A stretch of DNA of 9,363 nt from NCBI GenBank assembly GCA_946479785.1, contig CAMLHQ010000110.1:1-9363 (forward strand), given 5' to 3'. This DNA is from an uncultured Nitrospira sp. Its GTDB lineage: Bacteria; Nitrospirota; Nitrospiria; Nitrospirales; Nitrospiraceae. Within the stretch, counting starts at the first letter, position 1. Each line of letters starts with the position of its first letter. The translations under genes and the position numbers were made by a program. Positions 1-5,535 of this stretch are shown here, piece after piece. The notes beneath the pieces were generated by a model. The model ran no database searches, had not been told where the DNA came from, and saw only the letters and a list, made by a program, of their open reading frames with translations.

Positions 1-195
1 AGTCATATTCAGAAGCTGATGGAGCCAGCAAAGCCCAGCGCGGGGAATCTGAACGGACTGGATGATCTCCGCCGTCGGATTACGGAGGCAGCCTACGAAC
101 TGTACGAGCGGCACGGCCGGGAAGACGGCCGCGATGTGGAAGATTGGCTTCAAGCTGAAGCGATCGTGACCGATCAATATCCTAAGCATCCATAG
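1..195 (+). CDS. DUF2934 domain protein, C-terminal part (5' end outside window)
   Basis: An open frame runs from the first base to a TAG stop at 193-195, giving 64 residues with no start in view, so the gene begins upstream. Residues about 23-55 match the short DUF2934 motif: a basic helix (LRRRI), then AAYELYERHGRED and DVEDWLQAE. The conserved Y-ELY-R-G and DW-(L)-AE pattern is what identifies the family. DUF2934 proteins are small, of unknown function, and common in Nitrospirota and Proteobacteria, usually as a short C-terminal helical motif after a variable lysine/proline-rich linker. The part before the motif here (EPAKPSAGN) fits such a linker. No function can be assigned. The family call is firm; the full length is unknown. 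Confidence 0.8.
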   Translation, partial: SHIQKLMEPAKPSAGNLNGLDDLRRRITEAAYELYERHGREDGRDVEDWLQAEAIVTDQYPKHP

Positions 196-199
196 GGAA

Positions 200-218
200 C
201 CTGATGAAGCACATCAGG
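200..218 (+). terminator. 7-bp perfect hairpin after the DUF2934 gene
   Basis: CCTGATG (200-206), loop AAGCA, then CATCAGG (212-218) forms a perfect 7-bp stem starting five bases after the DUF2934 stop codon. It is not followed by a T run (next bases CTCAGTCAGATTC), so it is not a canonical intrinsic terminator. It could be a weak or Rho-assisted 3' end, an mRNA-stabilising hairpin, or a structure in the leader of the gene at 256. Confidence 0.35.
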
Positions 219-255
219 CTCAGTCAGATTCATGCACATGGAAGAGGAAGTCACC

Positions 256-555
256 ATGACGAATGAGGAAAAGCAGATCCGCATCCGTCAATGGATTGAT
301 CCCGCAGAACGAGTCACGGTGCATTTCCTCGATGCACATGATTTGAACGCCGAAGTGACGGGCTGCACCGACCAATTAGTGGACCTCTCGATCGAGACGC
401 GCGTGCCCTATATGACACAACACATCTCGGTCCCGCTCAATCAAACTCAGGTGTCGGAGGATCTCTCCCACTATACCCGAGATCCCGAGCGGCCTCTTCA
501 ACGACAACGATTGATGCTGGTAATCGATGAGAAGCGACCACCCGTCGTCTACTGA
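256..555 (+). CDS. hypothetical protein, about 99 aa
   Basis: The ATG at 256 is preferred over the in-frame ATG at 232 because a purine-rich ribosome binding site (GAGGAAG, 244-250) lies five bases before it, inside what would otherwise be coding. The protein is small, soluble and polar, with no signal peptide or membrane segment. The middle (WIDPAERVTVHFLDAHDLNAEVTG and the following residues) alternates hydrophobic and polar residues like a small beta-barrel. The end is a basic, proline-containing tail (HYTRDPERPLQRQR, then VIDEKRPPVVY). I do not recognise the family. An Sm-like or PilZ-like small barrel is a guess from the strand pattern only. It follows the DUF2934 gene after 60 bases and may be cotranscribed with it. 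The reading frame itself is credible. Confidence 0.6.
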   Translation: MTNEEKQIRIRQWIDPAERVTVHFLDAHDLNAEVTGCTDQLVDLSIETRVPYMTQHISVPLNQTQVSEDLSHYTRDPERPLQRQRLMLVIDEKRPPVVY

Positions 556-776
556 CGAGGAGGGGGTCTATTCTCTTGGTCATGGGAAAATCGATCAGTG
601 GCTATCCGACAACCCGCCCAGAAATGCAATGAGGACTTCACTTGCAGATTGGGTAATTGGCCTGATGAGAGGATGCCGGGTTCATCGTACCCTTCGTCTC
701 ACTCTTGCTCTGGTGGTTGGGCTTGCCGAGCAGGTAGGGGCATGGCACGAACTGCTTGAAGACGGGAGAATCTGCG

Positions 777-1067
777 ATGCCAGATATGGATGAAACACCA
801 TGGATCGATGCAAATATTGAAGCGGTCAAGAATTATTTAAAGAAAGAATTCGAGAATTTTTCTCTTGCGCATCGAGCCGAGCAATCGCTCGACCATATCT
901 TTACCGTTAATGATGGGAAGAAGCTATTCAAGCTGTTTATTGGATCGCCCATCTTAGCCGATAGAAGCTTTACCCAAGCGAGAATTGACCGCTTAGGAAA
1001 AGAAAACGTGGCTGGGGAAATGCGCCTACATGGAGAGGACGGCTATCACTGGACACCTTCAAATTAG
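777..1067 (+). CDS. hypothetical protein, about 96 aa, A+T-richer than neighbours
   Basis: The ATG at 777 has GGGAGA (764-769) seven bases upstream and is preferred over an in-frame TTG at 756. The predicted protein is soluble. An acidic N-terminus (MPDMDETPW) is followed by a helix-forming stretch (IEAVKNYLKKEFENF), a strand-like centre (HIFTVNDGKKLFKLFIGSPIL) and a mixed C-terminus (ARIDRLGKENV, then MRLHGEDGYHW). I do not recognise the family. Its codons are visibly richer in A and T (AAT, TTA, AAA, GAA) than the surrounding genes, which may mark recent transfer. No partner is evident: 221 bases separate it from the gene upstream and about 200 from the CBS gene downstream. The frame is probably real; its role is unknown. 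Confidence 0.55.
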   Translation: MPDMDETPWIDANIEAVKNYLKKEFENFSLAHRAEQSLDHIFTVNDGKKLFKLFIGSPILADRSFTQARIDRLGKENVAGEMRLHGEDGYHWTPSN

Positions 1068-1096
1068 GGCCTACCCCGCATGTGGGCATATGTGAG

Positions 1097-1114
1097 AACC
1101 GGCTCGTTGGTTCT
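1097..1114 (+). other. weak hairpin downstream of the 96-aa gene
   Basis: GAACC (1097-1101), an eight-base loop, then GGTTC (1110-1114) forms a short perfect inverted repeat about 30 bases after the stop at 1067. No T run follows it, so a terminator role is only a possibility. The rest of 1068-1150 shows nothing recognisable. Confidence 0.2.
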
Positions 1115-1167
1115 ATACGCACTCTCATTCGATAGGCTCAGCTGTTTAAGGTAGAGGAGGCCTTCTC

Positions 1168-1221
1168 ATGGCAGACAAACATACCTCCGCGGGCGGGGCC
1201 ACGAGCATATGTTGCGCATGA
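1168..1221 (+). CDS. 17-codon ORF with strong ribosome binding site (possible leader peptide or gene remnant)
   Basis: ATG at 1168 is preceded, with seven bases between, by GAGGAGG (1154-1160), one of the best Shine-Dalgarno matches in the window. Translation gives MADKHTSAGGATSICCA and then TGA. The gene at 1264 begins 42 bases later and has its own strong site. The peptide matches no family I know. It may be a true small protein or leader peptide for the CBS gene, or the first codons of a gene whose body was lost. It is reported because the translation signal is strong, not because the peptide is convincing. Confidence 0.3.
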   Translation: MADKHTSAGGATSICCA

Positions 1222-1251
1222 CCGATCAACGAAGCATTTTTAACAACCAAG

Positions 1252-1258
1252 AAGGAGG
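1252..1258 (+). promoter_or_regulatory. strong Shine-Dalgarno site fixing the CBS gene start
   Basis: AAGGAGG lies five bases before the ATG at 1264. It supports that codon rather than the second in-frame ATG at 1270. Confidence 0.75.
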
Positions 1259-1263
1259 ATCTC

Positions 1264-1695
1264 ATGACCATGGAAGGCGTGCCTGTAGGTGGGCTCAAGA
1301 CCGTCGGTCAGATTGACGCGACGAATCCCTTGGTGTTTTACGCCGGGCAGAACGGCCTGGAGATCGCAGTGGCGTTGCTGTCCACCCACACGGCCGGCGC
1401 GCCGGTGGTAGATGCGAACGGTAAGTACCTCGGGTTCATCAACGAGTTCGATGTCATGAAAGTGCTCGATAAGGGGCAGGACCTGAACAAGCTGGTGGCG
1501 GAGCAGATCATGCGGAAGGATCGGCTGGTGATTACACCTTCGACGAAACTTTCCGATGCCGCGAAGATGATGGAACAGCATCGGGTCTTCAGCCTGCCGG
1601 TTGAGCGCGACGGTGCGGTCGCGTACTCCGTCTCTCGGCACGATCTCCTACGGGCACGAATTGGCCTGGGTGTGGGCATGGGCATAGACCCCTAG
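1264..1695 (+). CDS. CBS-pair (two CBS domain) protein
   Basis: This 143-residue protein is almost entirely two CBS domains (PF00571). The first spans about residues 13-70, with an N-terminal VGQ- motif, APVVDANGKYLGFINEFDVM and the usual buried hydrophobic pattern. The second spans about 79-135: VAEQIMRKDRLVITPSTKL, then MMEQHRVFSLPVERDG and SRHDLLRA. No other catalytic or membrane domain is attached. Paired CBS domains bind adenosyl ligands such as AMP, ATP or SAM in a cleft between them and act as energy or ligand sensors. A stand-alone protein like this usually acts in trans on a partner, which cannot be identified from the neighbours. The C-terminus (IGLGVGMGID) is short and glycine-rich. 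The start is fixed by a strong ribosome binding site. The domain call is very secure; the biological role is unknown. Confidence 0.9.
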   Translation: MTMEGVPVGGLKTVGQIDATNPLVFYAGQNGLEIAVALLSTHTAGAPVVDANGKYLGFINEFDVMKVLDKGQDLNKLVAEQIMRKDRLVITPSTKLSDAAKMMEQHRVFSLPVERDGAVAYSVSRHDLLRARIGLGVGMGIDP

Positions 1696-1703
1696 GCGGC
1701 TGA

Positions 1704-1862
1704 TTATTGAAGCGGTCGGGACCTTTTGCGAACCACCCGCTGCCTGCCAAGGTACTGCTGGAGCAGGCCACTTAGTTTGCGTTGTCGCTCGCGCGCGGCA
1801 AGTTGAATCGGGAACAGATTGCTCTCATGCTACACGCGGATGAGGTTCGTGAACTCAACTAA
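1704..1862 (+). pseudogene. decayed small gene remnant (in-frame stop)
   Basis: In the frame beginning at 1704 the DNA reads as protein-like sequence (LLKRSGPFANHPLPAKVLLEQ) interrupted by TAG at 1773-1775. It then continues in the same frame with FALSLARGKLNREQIALMLHADEVRELN to TAA at 1860-1862. The second part has a convincing amphipathic helical composition, and the frame carries on unchanged across the stop. No start codon with a ribosome binding site is present before 1704. I read this as a small helical protein inactivated by a nonsense mutation and truncation. I do not recognise the family. The evidence is composition and frame continuity only, so chance is not excluded. Confidence 0.35.
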
Positions 1863-2077
1863 GGTTATGACGAATTCCGTTGCTTCAGCGTGGCTCGTGC
1901 CGCTTGGAAAGACACCGGCCTACCTCGATCCGCAAAGCCAGGAGGCCCTGCATGAAGTAGATGTCAGTGGAATGGCGCTCCAATTCTCTTTCAACCAACA
2001 GCAGAGTGGGCCATCATCAAGAGCTGGGAATGAAGGAATTGGTTCGGATCGATAGGTGAAAGAACAAAGAGCTGGCC
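1863..2077 (+). other. intergenic stretch without a convincing gene
   Basis: Together with the remnant before it, this makes nearly 400 bases between the CBS gene and the DUF488 gene. One frame stays open from a TTG at 1819 to TAG at 2055, but its translation (serine/glutamine-rich, ending QQQSGPSSRAGNEGIGSDR) resembles no protein I know, and no ribosome binding site precedes its possible starts. I see no hairpin with a T run, no direct repeat ends and no tRNA here. Confidence 0.4.
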
Positions 2078-2446
2078 ATGATAGAGATCAAACGCGTGTA
2101 CAGTGAGCCGAGTGCTCGGGATGGTGTTCGTATCTTAGTTGACCGCGTGTGGCCGCGAGGGATCAGCAAGCAACGGGCTCACATCATTCAATGGCGAAAA
2201 GACTTGGCACCAACCACGTCGCTCCGCAAATGGTTTGGGCACGACCCCGCCAGATGGATCGAGTTTCGCGAGCGATACCGAGCGGAGTTGGCTCAGACAG
2301 AAATGAAGGATGAGCTGAAGAAGCTTGCACGTTTGTCACGCCAAAGGAAAATCACGTTGGTGTATAGCGCAGCCGACGAGGAGCACAACCAGGCGGCGGT
2401 CTTGATGGAGCTGTTGAAAGAATTGCTCTCAAAGAGGAACTCATAA
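2078..2446 (+). CDS. DUF488 family (YeaO-like) protein
   Basis: The 122-residue protein matches the DUF488 (PF04343) short form typified by E. coli YeaO. The recognisable blocks are IKRVYSEPSARDGVRILVDR followed by VWPRGIS at residues 3-30, WRKDLAP at 39-45, the WFGHDPARWIEFRERYRAEL block at 52-71, and TLVYSAADEEHNQAAVL at 93-109. These cover the whole usual length. The function of the family is not established; the YSA-D-EHN block near the C-terminus is the most conserved part and may hold the active or binding site. No signal peptide or membrane helix is visible. The ATG at 2078 gives the expected N-terminus, although its ribosome binding site is poor (only GGTGAAAG well upstream). The next frame, a universal stress protein fragment, begins right at its 3' end. 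Confidence 0.9.
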   Translation: MIEIKRVYSEPSARDGVRILVDRVWPRGISKQRAHIIQWRKDLAPTTSLRKWFGHDPARWIEFRERYRAELAQTEMKDELKKLARLSRQRKITLVYSAADEEHNQAAVLMELLKELLSKRNS

Positions 2447-2459
2447 CACCGTCCGAGCC

Positions 2460-2702
2460 GTGATTCGTGGCGGTCTGCCGGCCGATTCTATTCTTGAGTT
2501 TGTAGGTGCGTCAGCCTGTGACCTCATTGTCATGGGGACCCACGGTCGACACGGGATTTCTCATGTCTTAAAGGGCCGTGTCGCAGAGGCCGTGCTACGT
2601 CGGGCACTCTGCCCCGTCCTTGCTGTGAGAAACCCCAAAGTTGTTCCCGGTCGTCAACGGCTCATGCAGTTGAAGACGGCATCTGTGGCACGGCTCACAT
2701 GA
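2460..2702 (+). pseudogene. universal stress protein (UspA family), C-terminal half only
   Basis: About 80 residues match only the second half of a UspA domain (PF00582). They are IRGGLPADSILEFV, then CDLIVMGTHGRHGISHVLKG, then VAEAVLRRALCPVLAVRN. The nucleotide-binding pattern G-2x-G-9x-G is present at residues 26, 29 and 39, but the next residue is Arg where ATP-binding members have Ser or Thr. The first half of the domain, including the first strand and its conserved Asp, is absent. The frame is open upstream of the GTG at 2460 and still looks Usp-like there (NTVRAVIRGG) inside the last codons of the DUF488 gene, but no ribosome binding site precedes the GTG. The likely explanation is a deletion that joined a broken usp gene to the DUF488 gene. 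A short expressed half-domain is less likely. The homology is sure; the status as a pseudogene is inferred. Confidence 0.75.
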
Positions 2703-2793
2703 CACGTGAGTTGAGTTCAGTTGGGTAGAACACTTTAAAAAGAGCGGGGAAGACAACCGTGAACAAATATACCGTTTCGAGGAGGAGCAAGGC

Positions 2794-3534
2794 ATGAGCG
2801 TCGTCGCAAATCCGACCATGTATCAGGTGAAGTTGACGAAGCGCTATGAAGTAGCTGAGCGCACCATGGCCTTTCAGTTTGAGAAGCCGGAAGGCTTTAC
2901 ATTTAAGGCCGGGCAATCCGTCGACATGACGCTCCTCAATCCATCGGAAACGGATGGGGAAGGGAATGGACGTGCGTTTTCCATTGCGAGTGCCCCTCAT
3001 GAAGGTATGCTCCAGGTCGCAACCCGGATGCGCGATACGGCTTTCAAGCGGGTATTAGGAACCATGCCGATCGGTTCGCAAGTTAGGATCGAGGGCCCTT
3101 TCGGCAACCTGGTTCTTCATAACAATCAGGCCAGGGCTGGGGTATTTCTGGCGGGCGGGATCGGCATAACACCGTTCCGCAGTATCATGCTGCGAGCTGC
3201 AAAAGAGCAATTGCCGCACCGTCTATTCCTCTTCTATTCGAATCGCCGGCCGGAAGATGCCTCGTTTCTACAGGAGCTCGAGGCTCTGCAACTACAAAAC
3301 CCAAACTACACATTTGTTCCCACTATGACCGACATGAGTCGATCAGATCGTTCATGGCAGGGAGAAACGGGGCGTATCAATCAAACGATACTCACCAAAC
3401 ATCTCAAAAGTGTGGCATCGCCGATCTACTACATGGCTGGCCCGCCGAAGATGGTGAAGGGTCTCCATACGCTACTCACTGAGATCGGCGTTGATGATGA
3501 CGACATCCGCGCGGAAGAGTTCGCTGGCTACTGA
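2794..3534 (+). CDS. FAD/NAD(P)-binding oxidoreductase, ferredoxin-NADP reductase type
   Basis: This 246-residue soluble flavoprotein shows the two-domain plan of the ferredoxin-NADP+ reductase superfamily. The FAD-binding beta-barrel (about 8-110) has the FAD motif RAFS at 60-63, where many members have R-x-Y-S, and GPFG at 101-104. The NAD(P)-binding domain (about 113-246) has GGIGITP at 121-127, FYSNR at 147-151, AGPPKM at 215-220 and the terminal EEFAGY, whose last aromatic residue is expected to lie on the flavin. There is no fused [2Fe-2S] or haem domain, so it must pass electrons between NAD(P)H and a separate carrier. The ATG at 2794 has GAGGAGG (2779-2785) eight bases upstream. The cytochrome b–molybdopterin fusion 305 bases downstream is a plausible partner, but this is inferred only from adjacency. 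The family is certain; the substrate is not. Confidence 0.9.
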   Translation: MSVVANPTMYQVKLTKRYEVAERTMAFQFEKPEGFTFKAGQSVDMTLLNPSETDGEGNGRAFSIASAPHEGMLQVATRMRDTAFKRVLGTMPIGSQVRIEGPFGNLVLHNNQARAGVFLAGGIGITPFRSIMLRAAKEQLPHRLFLFYSNRRPEDASFLQELEALQLQNPNYTFVPTMTDMSRSDRSWQGETGRINQTILTKHLKSVASPIYYMAGPPKMVKGLHTLLTEIGVDDDDIRAEEFAGY

Positions 3535-3613
3535 GCAGACTTCATCATACGTCAATGGAGCGGTACATCAGGTGCGAATCTCCACGGGAAGGAAAGCTGA
3601 GCGTTCAGGAGGA

Positions 3614-3685
3614 ATGAATGTCTTGGAGCGAAACAAGTTCTGCAAGTTCTGCCGGACACACGTGCCCCAGAAGGAAGTAAAATAG
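3614..3685 (+). pseudogene. rpmG: rpmG (ribosomal protein L33) C-terminal remnant
   Basis: The frame ending with TAG at 3683-3685 encodes NVLERNKFCKFCRTHVPQKE plus VK. This matches the C-terminal half of bacterial L33, whose last residues are typically R-L-E-L-(N/K)-K-(F/Y)-C-x-F-C-(R/K)-x-H-x-x-H-K-E-x-K, including the CxxC of the zinc-binding form. The normal N-terminal half, with the first CxxC pair, is missing. Upstream codons in the same frame (GRKAERSGG) only weakly recall L33. L33 is normally about 50 residues, so roughly the last 23 remain. An AGGAGG lies at 3607-3612 but is too close to the ATG at 3614 to be a normal start signal. A degraded tRNA-Trp follows, matching the usual rpmG–trnW order. 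This is probably a duplicated or displaced fragment, with the working copy elsewhere in the genome. Confidence 0.7.
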
Positions 3686-3724
3686 CTGAATGGTATTGAT
3701 GGCTGAGGATGTCCGCTGTCGTCA

Positions 3725-3799
3725 GGGGGCATAGTGTTAATGGCAGGACGTCGGCCTCCAAAACCGAAAGTCTGGGTTCAAATCCTAGTACCCCTGCCA
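3725..3799 (+). tRNA. tRNA-Trp (anticodon CCA), degenerate, probably a pseudogene
   Basis: A cloverleaf can be drawn with encoded CCA at 3797-3799 and G73 at 3796. The anticodon loop CTCCAAA lies at 3756-3762 with anticodon CCA at 3758-3760. The T arm is intact (3772-3788: CTGGG, loop TTCAAAT, CCTAG, one G·T wobble). The rest is damaged. Acceptor pair 6-67 is C×A, the first pair is G·T because an extra G follows the A at 3724, D-stem pair 12-23 is G×G, anticodon-stem pair 31-39 is C×A, and position 14 is T instead of A. If the A at 3724 is taken as base 1, the acceptor stem instead needs a bulge. Three mismatches in three stems argue against a functional tRNA, although the anticodon loop, T arm and CCA are preserved. 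It sits 39 bases after the rpmG remnant. Confidence 0.75.
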
Positions 3800-3839
3800 C
3801 CGCAAACCCGCGCTCAGAGGACGCAACAAGGAGAGAAGA

Positions 3840-5321
3840 ATGGATCAGGAGACGTTAGGATTTCCACTCTGGCTTCGGATCAACCATTTCATCAATCTCT
3901 TTTGCATTTTTGTGTTGATGCGCAGCGGCGTACAGATTCTTTCGGACCATCCGAAACTCTATTGGAACGATGACACCACGCCAGGGAGTGAATGGATTAA
4001 ATTTGGAAAGAAAGTAATGCCAAAGGACCGCCTCTGGACTTCAATGGACGAGGCAGAACACATCAACTCCATCGTGGCCCTTCCTGGAGGACACCATAAC
4101 CTTGGGGCTGCACGGAATTGGCATTTTCTGATTGTCCCTGTGTGGATTCTGAACGGTCTCAGCTATGTGACCTTGCTCGGTGTCACCGGCGAATGGCGAC
4201 GGCTTATCCCCACAAGCTGGATTATTGTCCCAAAAGCCTGGGATAGCTTCCTGACGTTTGCCACGTTTCAGATACCGCCGGACAGCGCGTTTCACCCGTA
4301 TGATCCGTTGCAGCAACTCACCTATGCGGCAGTAGTCTTTCTCGTCGCGCCGTTGATGATCCTGACCGGGCTGTGCATGTCGCCGTCACTCATCGCCCGC
4401 TTTCCCTGGTATCCGAAACTCTTCGGCGGGCGACAAGCCGCGCGCAGCCTCCATTTTATCGGATTGATGACATTGGTGCTCTACACGCTGGTGCATCTCA
4501 CGCTAGTTGTCGTCGTCCACTTCCCCGAAGACATCGGCGACATGGTGATGGGCTCAACAAACCCGGATGTGACTCTTGCTCTCTGGATTGCCTCGATCAC
4601 GTTGATCGGGGTCGTTCTCTTTCATATCTGGGCCACCGTGTACACGCTGCGCAATCAACGACGGTTTCAAGTCAACGCCACAGCGATCGTAGAACCGCTC
4701 ATGCGGCTCCTGTTCGGAGGCATGCAGTCCCGGCAGCACTACACTAAAGAGCAGATTTCGCCGTACTTTCGAGTGAATGGGTACCCGCCAGAATCCGAGA
4801 TATATACGAAACAGGCTGAGGCACAGTTTGTCGAGTGGCGCATGGCCATCGACGGGCTGGTGGAAAGGCCGCTCGCGCTGTCCCTGGCGGACCTTCGGAG
4901 GCTCCCCAAACAGGAGCAAATCACCAAACATAATTGTATTCAGGGATGGTCCGCTGTGGCGGAATGGGGAGGGGTCAGGATGAGCACCATCCTGGACATG
5001 TGCAGGCCCCTGCCACAGGCGCGTTACGTGGTCTTCCATGCGTTTCCGCAAGCGGAGTACGCGCCGCTCACCTATTATGAAATCTTGACGCTTGATGAAG
5101 TCCTCGACCCTCAAACCATTCTTGCGTATGAGATGAACTGGAATCCTCTGCCGATTCCCAATGGCGCTCCCTGTCGCCTGCGCATCGAAACGAAAACGGG
5201 ATACAAGATGGTGAAGTATCTTCGTGCTATCGAGGTGGTAGAAACGTTTGCCACCATCGGGGGAGGACATGGAGGTTACAGAGAGGATCATCAGTACTAT
5301 GACAGGGTGGCTGCTATGTAA
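3840..5321 (+). CDS. cytochrome b561-like membrane domain fused to SUOX-type molybdopterin oxidoreductase domain
   Basis: This 493-residue protein has two parts. The N-terminal part (about 1-275) is a membrane di-haem cytochrome b of the Ni,Fe-hydrogenase/b561 type (PF01292-like). Hydrophobic segments lie at about 12-30, 95-115, 160-182, 205-228 and 245-270. Candidate haem ligands are His16, His95, His205 and His219, in the order and contexts expected (RINHF, RNWHF, RSLHF, LVHL). The C-terminal part (about 325-493) is an oxidoreductase molybdopterin-binding domain (PF00174). It has HNCIQGWSAVAEWGGV, in which Cys366 should ligate molybdenum, then a proline-rich NPLPIPNGAP, and GYKMVKYLRAIEVVE with a glycine-rich tail (IGGGHGGY). 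No Tat signal peptide is present. The predicted role is electron exchange between a Mo active site and the quinone pool; the substrate is unknown. The ATG at 3840 follows GGAGAGAAG. The neighbouring flavoprotein at 2794 may be a partner. Confidence 0.9.
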   Translation: MDQETLGFPLWLRINHFINLFCIFVLMRSGVQILSDHPKLYWNDDTTPGSEWIKFGKKVMPKDRLWTSMDEAEHINSIVALPGGHHNLGAARNWHFLIVPVWILNGLSYVTLLGVTGEWRRLIPTSWIIVPKAWDSFLTFATFQIPPDSAFHPYDPLQQLTYAAVVFLVAPLMILTGLCMSPSLIARFPWYPKLFGGRQAARSLHFIGLMTLVLYTLVHLTLVVVVHFPEDIGDMVMGSTNPDVTLALWIASITLIGVVLFHIWATVYTLRNQRRFQVNATAIVEPLMRLLFGGMQSRQHYTKEQISPYFRVNGYPPESEIYTKQAEAQFVEWRMAIDGLVERPLALSLADLRRLPKQEQITKHNCIQGWSAVAEWGGVRMSTILDMCRPLPQARYVVFHAFPQAEYAPLTYYEILTLDEVLDPQTILAYEMNWNPLPIPNGAPCRLRIETKTGYKMVKYLRAIEVVETFATIGGGHGGYREDHQYYDRVAAM

Positions 5322-5535
5322 TTCGATACCTTGCCATCAGATCGCGAGCGGGGAACAACAAGAGTGTCAGCCCTTTCCCGGGGGACAAACCCACGGCCGC
5401 TTGTTTGGCCAAAGGCGATCTTCGAAATACAGCAGAGCGCGCTGTCCCGACGTTGCGGTGCCCCTGGAAGTCGATCTCATTCTCTGGCAGCGGTGATTCA
5501 ACTTCGAACGGGAGAAGGACCACAAAGGACAACCA
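5322..5535 (+). other. intergenic region before glgX
   Basis: These 214 bases hold no convincing gene. Two frames stay open across them but translate to arginine/serine-rich sequence without family resemblance. No strong terminator with a T run is visible after the molybdopterin gene. A promoter for glgX may lie here, but I cannot point to a clear -35/-10 pair. The only clear element is the glgX ribosome binding site AAAGGA at 5524-5529. Confidence 0.4.

Noticed and set aside
743..757. Possible sigma-54 promoter (TGGCAC followed by GCTT)
   Set aside because: The spacing between the -24 GG and -12 GC elements is off by two bases, so it does not meet the consensus.
527..793. 88-residue + strand frame overlapping the end of the 99-aa gene and the start of the 96-aa gene
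   Set aside because: It overlaps two better genes, lacks a ribosome binding site at its start and has no recognisable protein pattern.
1240..1641. 133-residue minus-strand frame opposite the CBS gene
   Set aside because: It is antisense to a secure gene and has shadow-like histidine/arginine-rich composition with no family resemblance.
4554..5291. 245-residue minus-strand frame opposite the molybdopterin domain
   Set aside because: The forward frame has conserved cofactor motifs throughout. The reverse frame shows no domain and is a codon-bias shadow.
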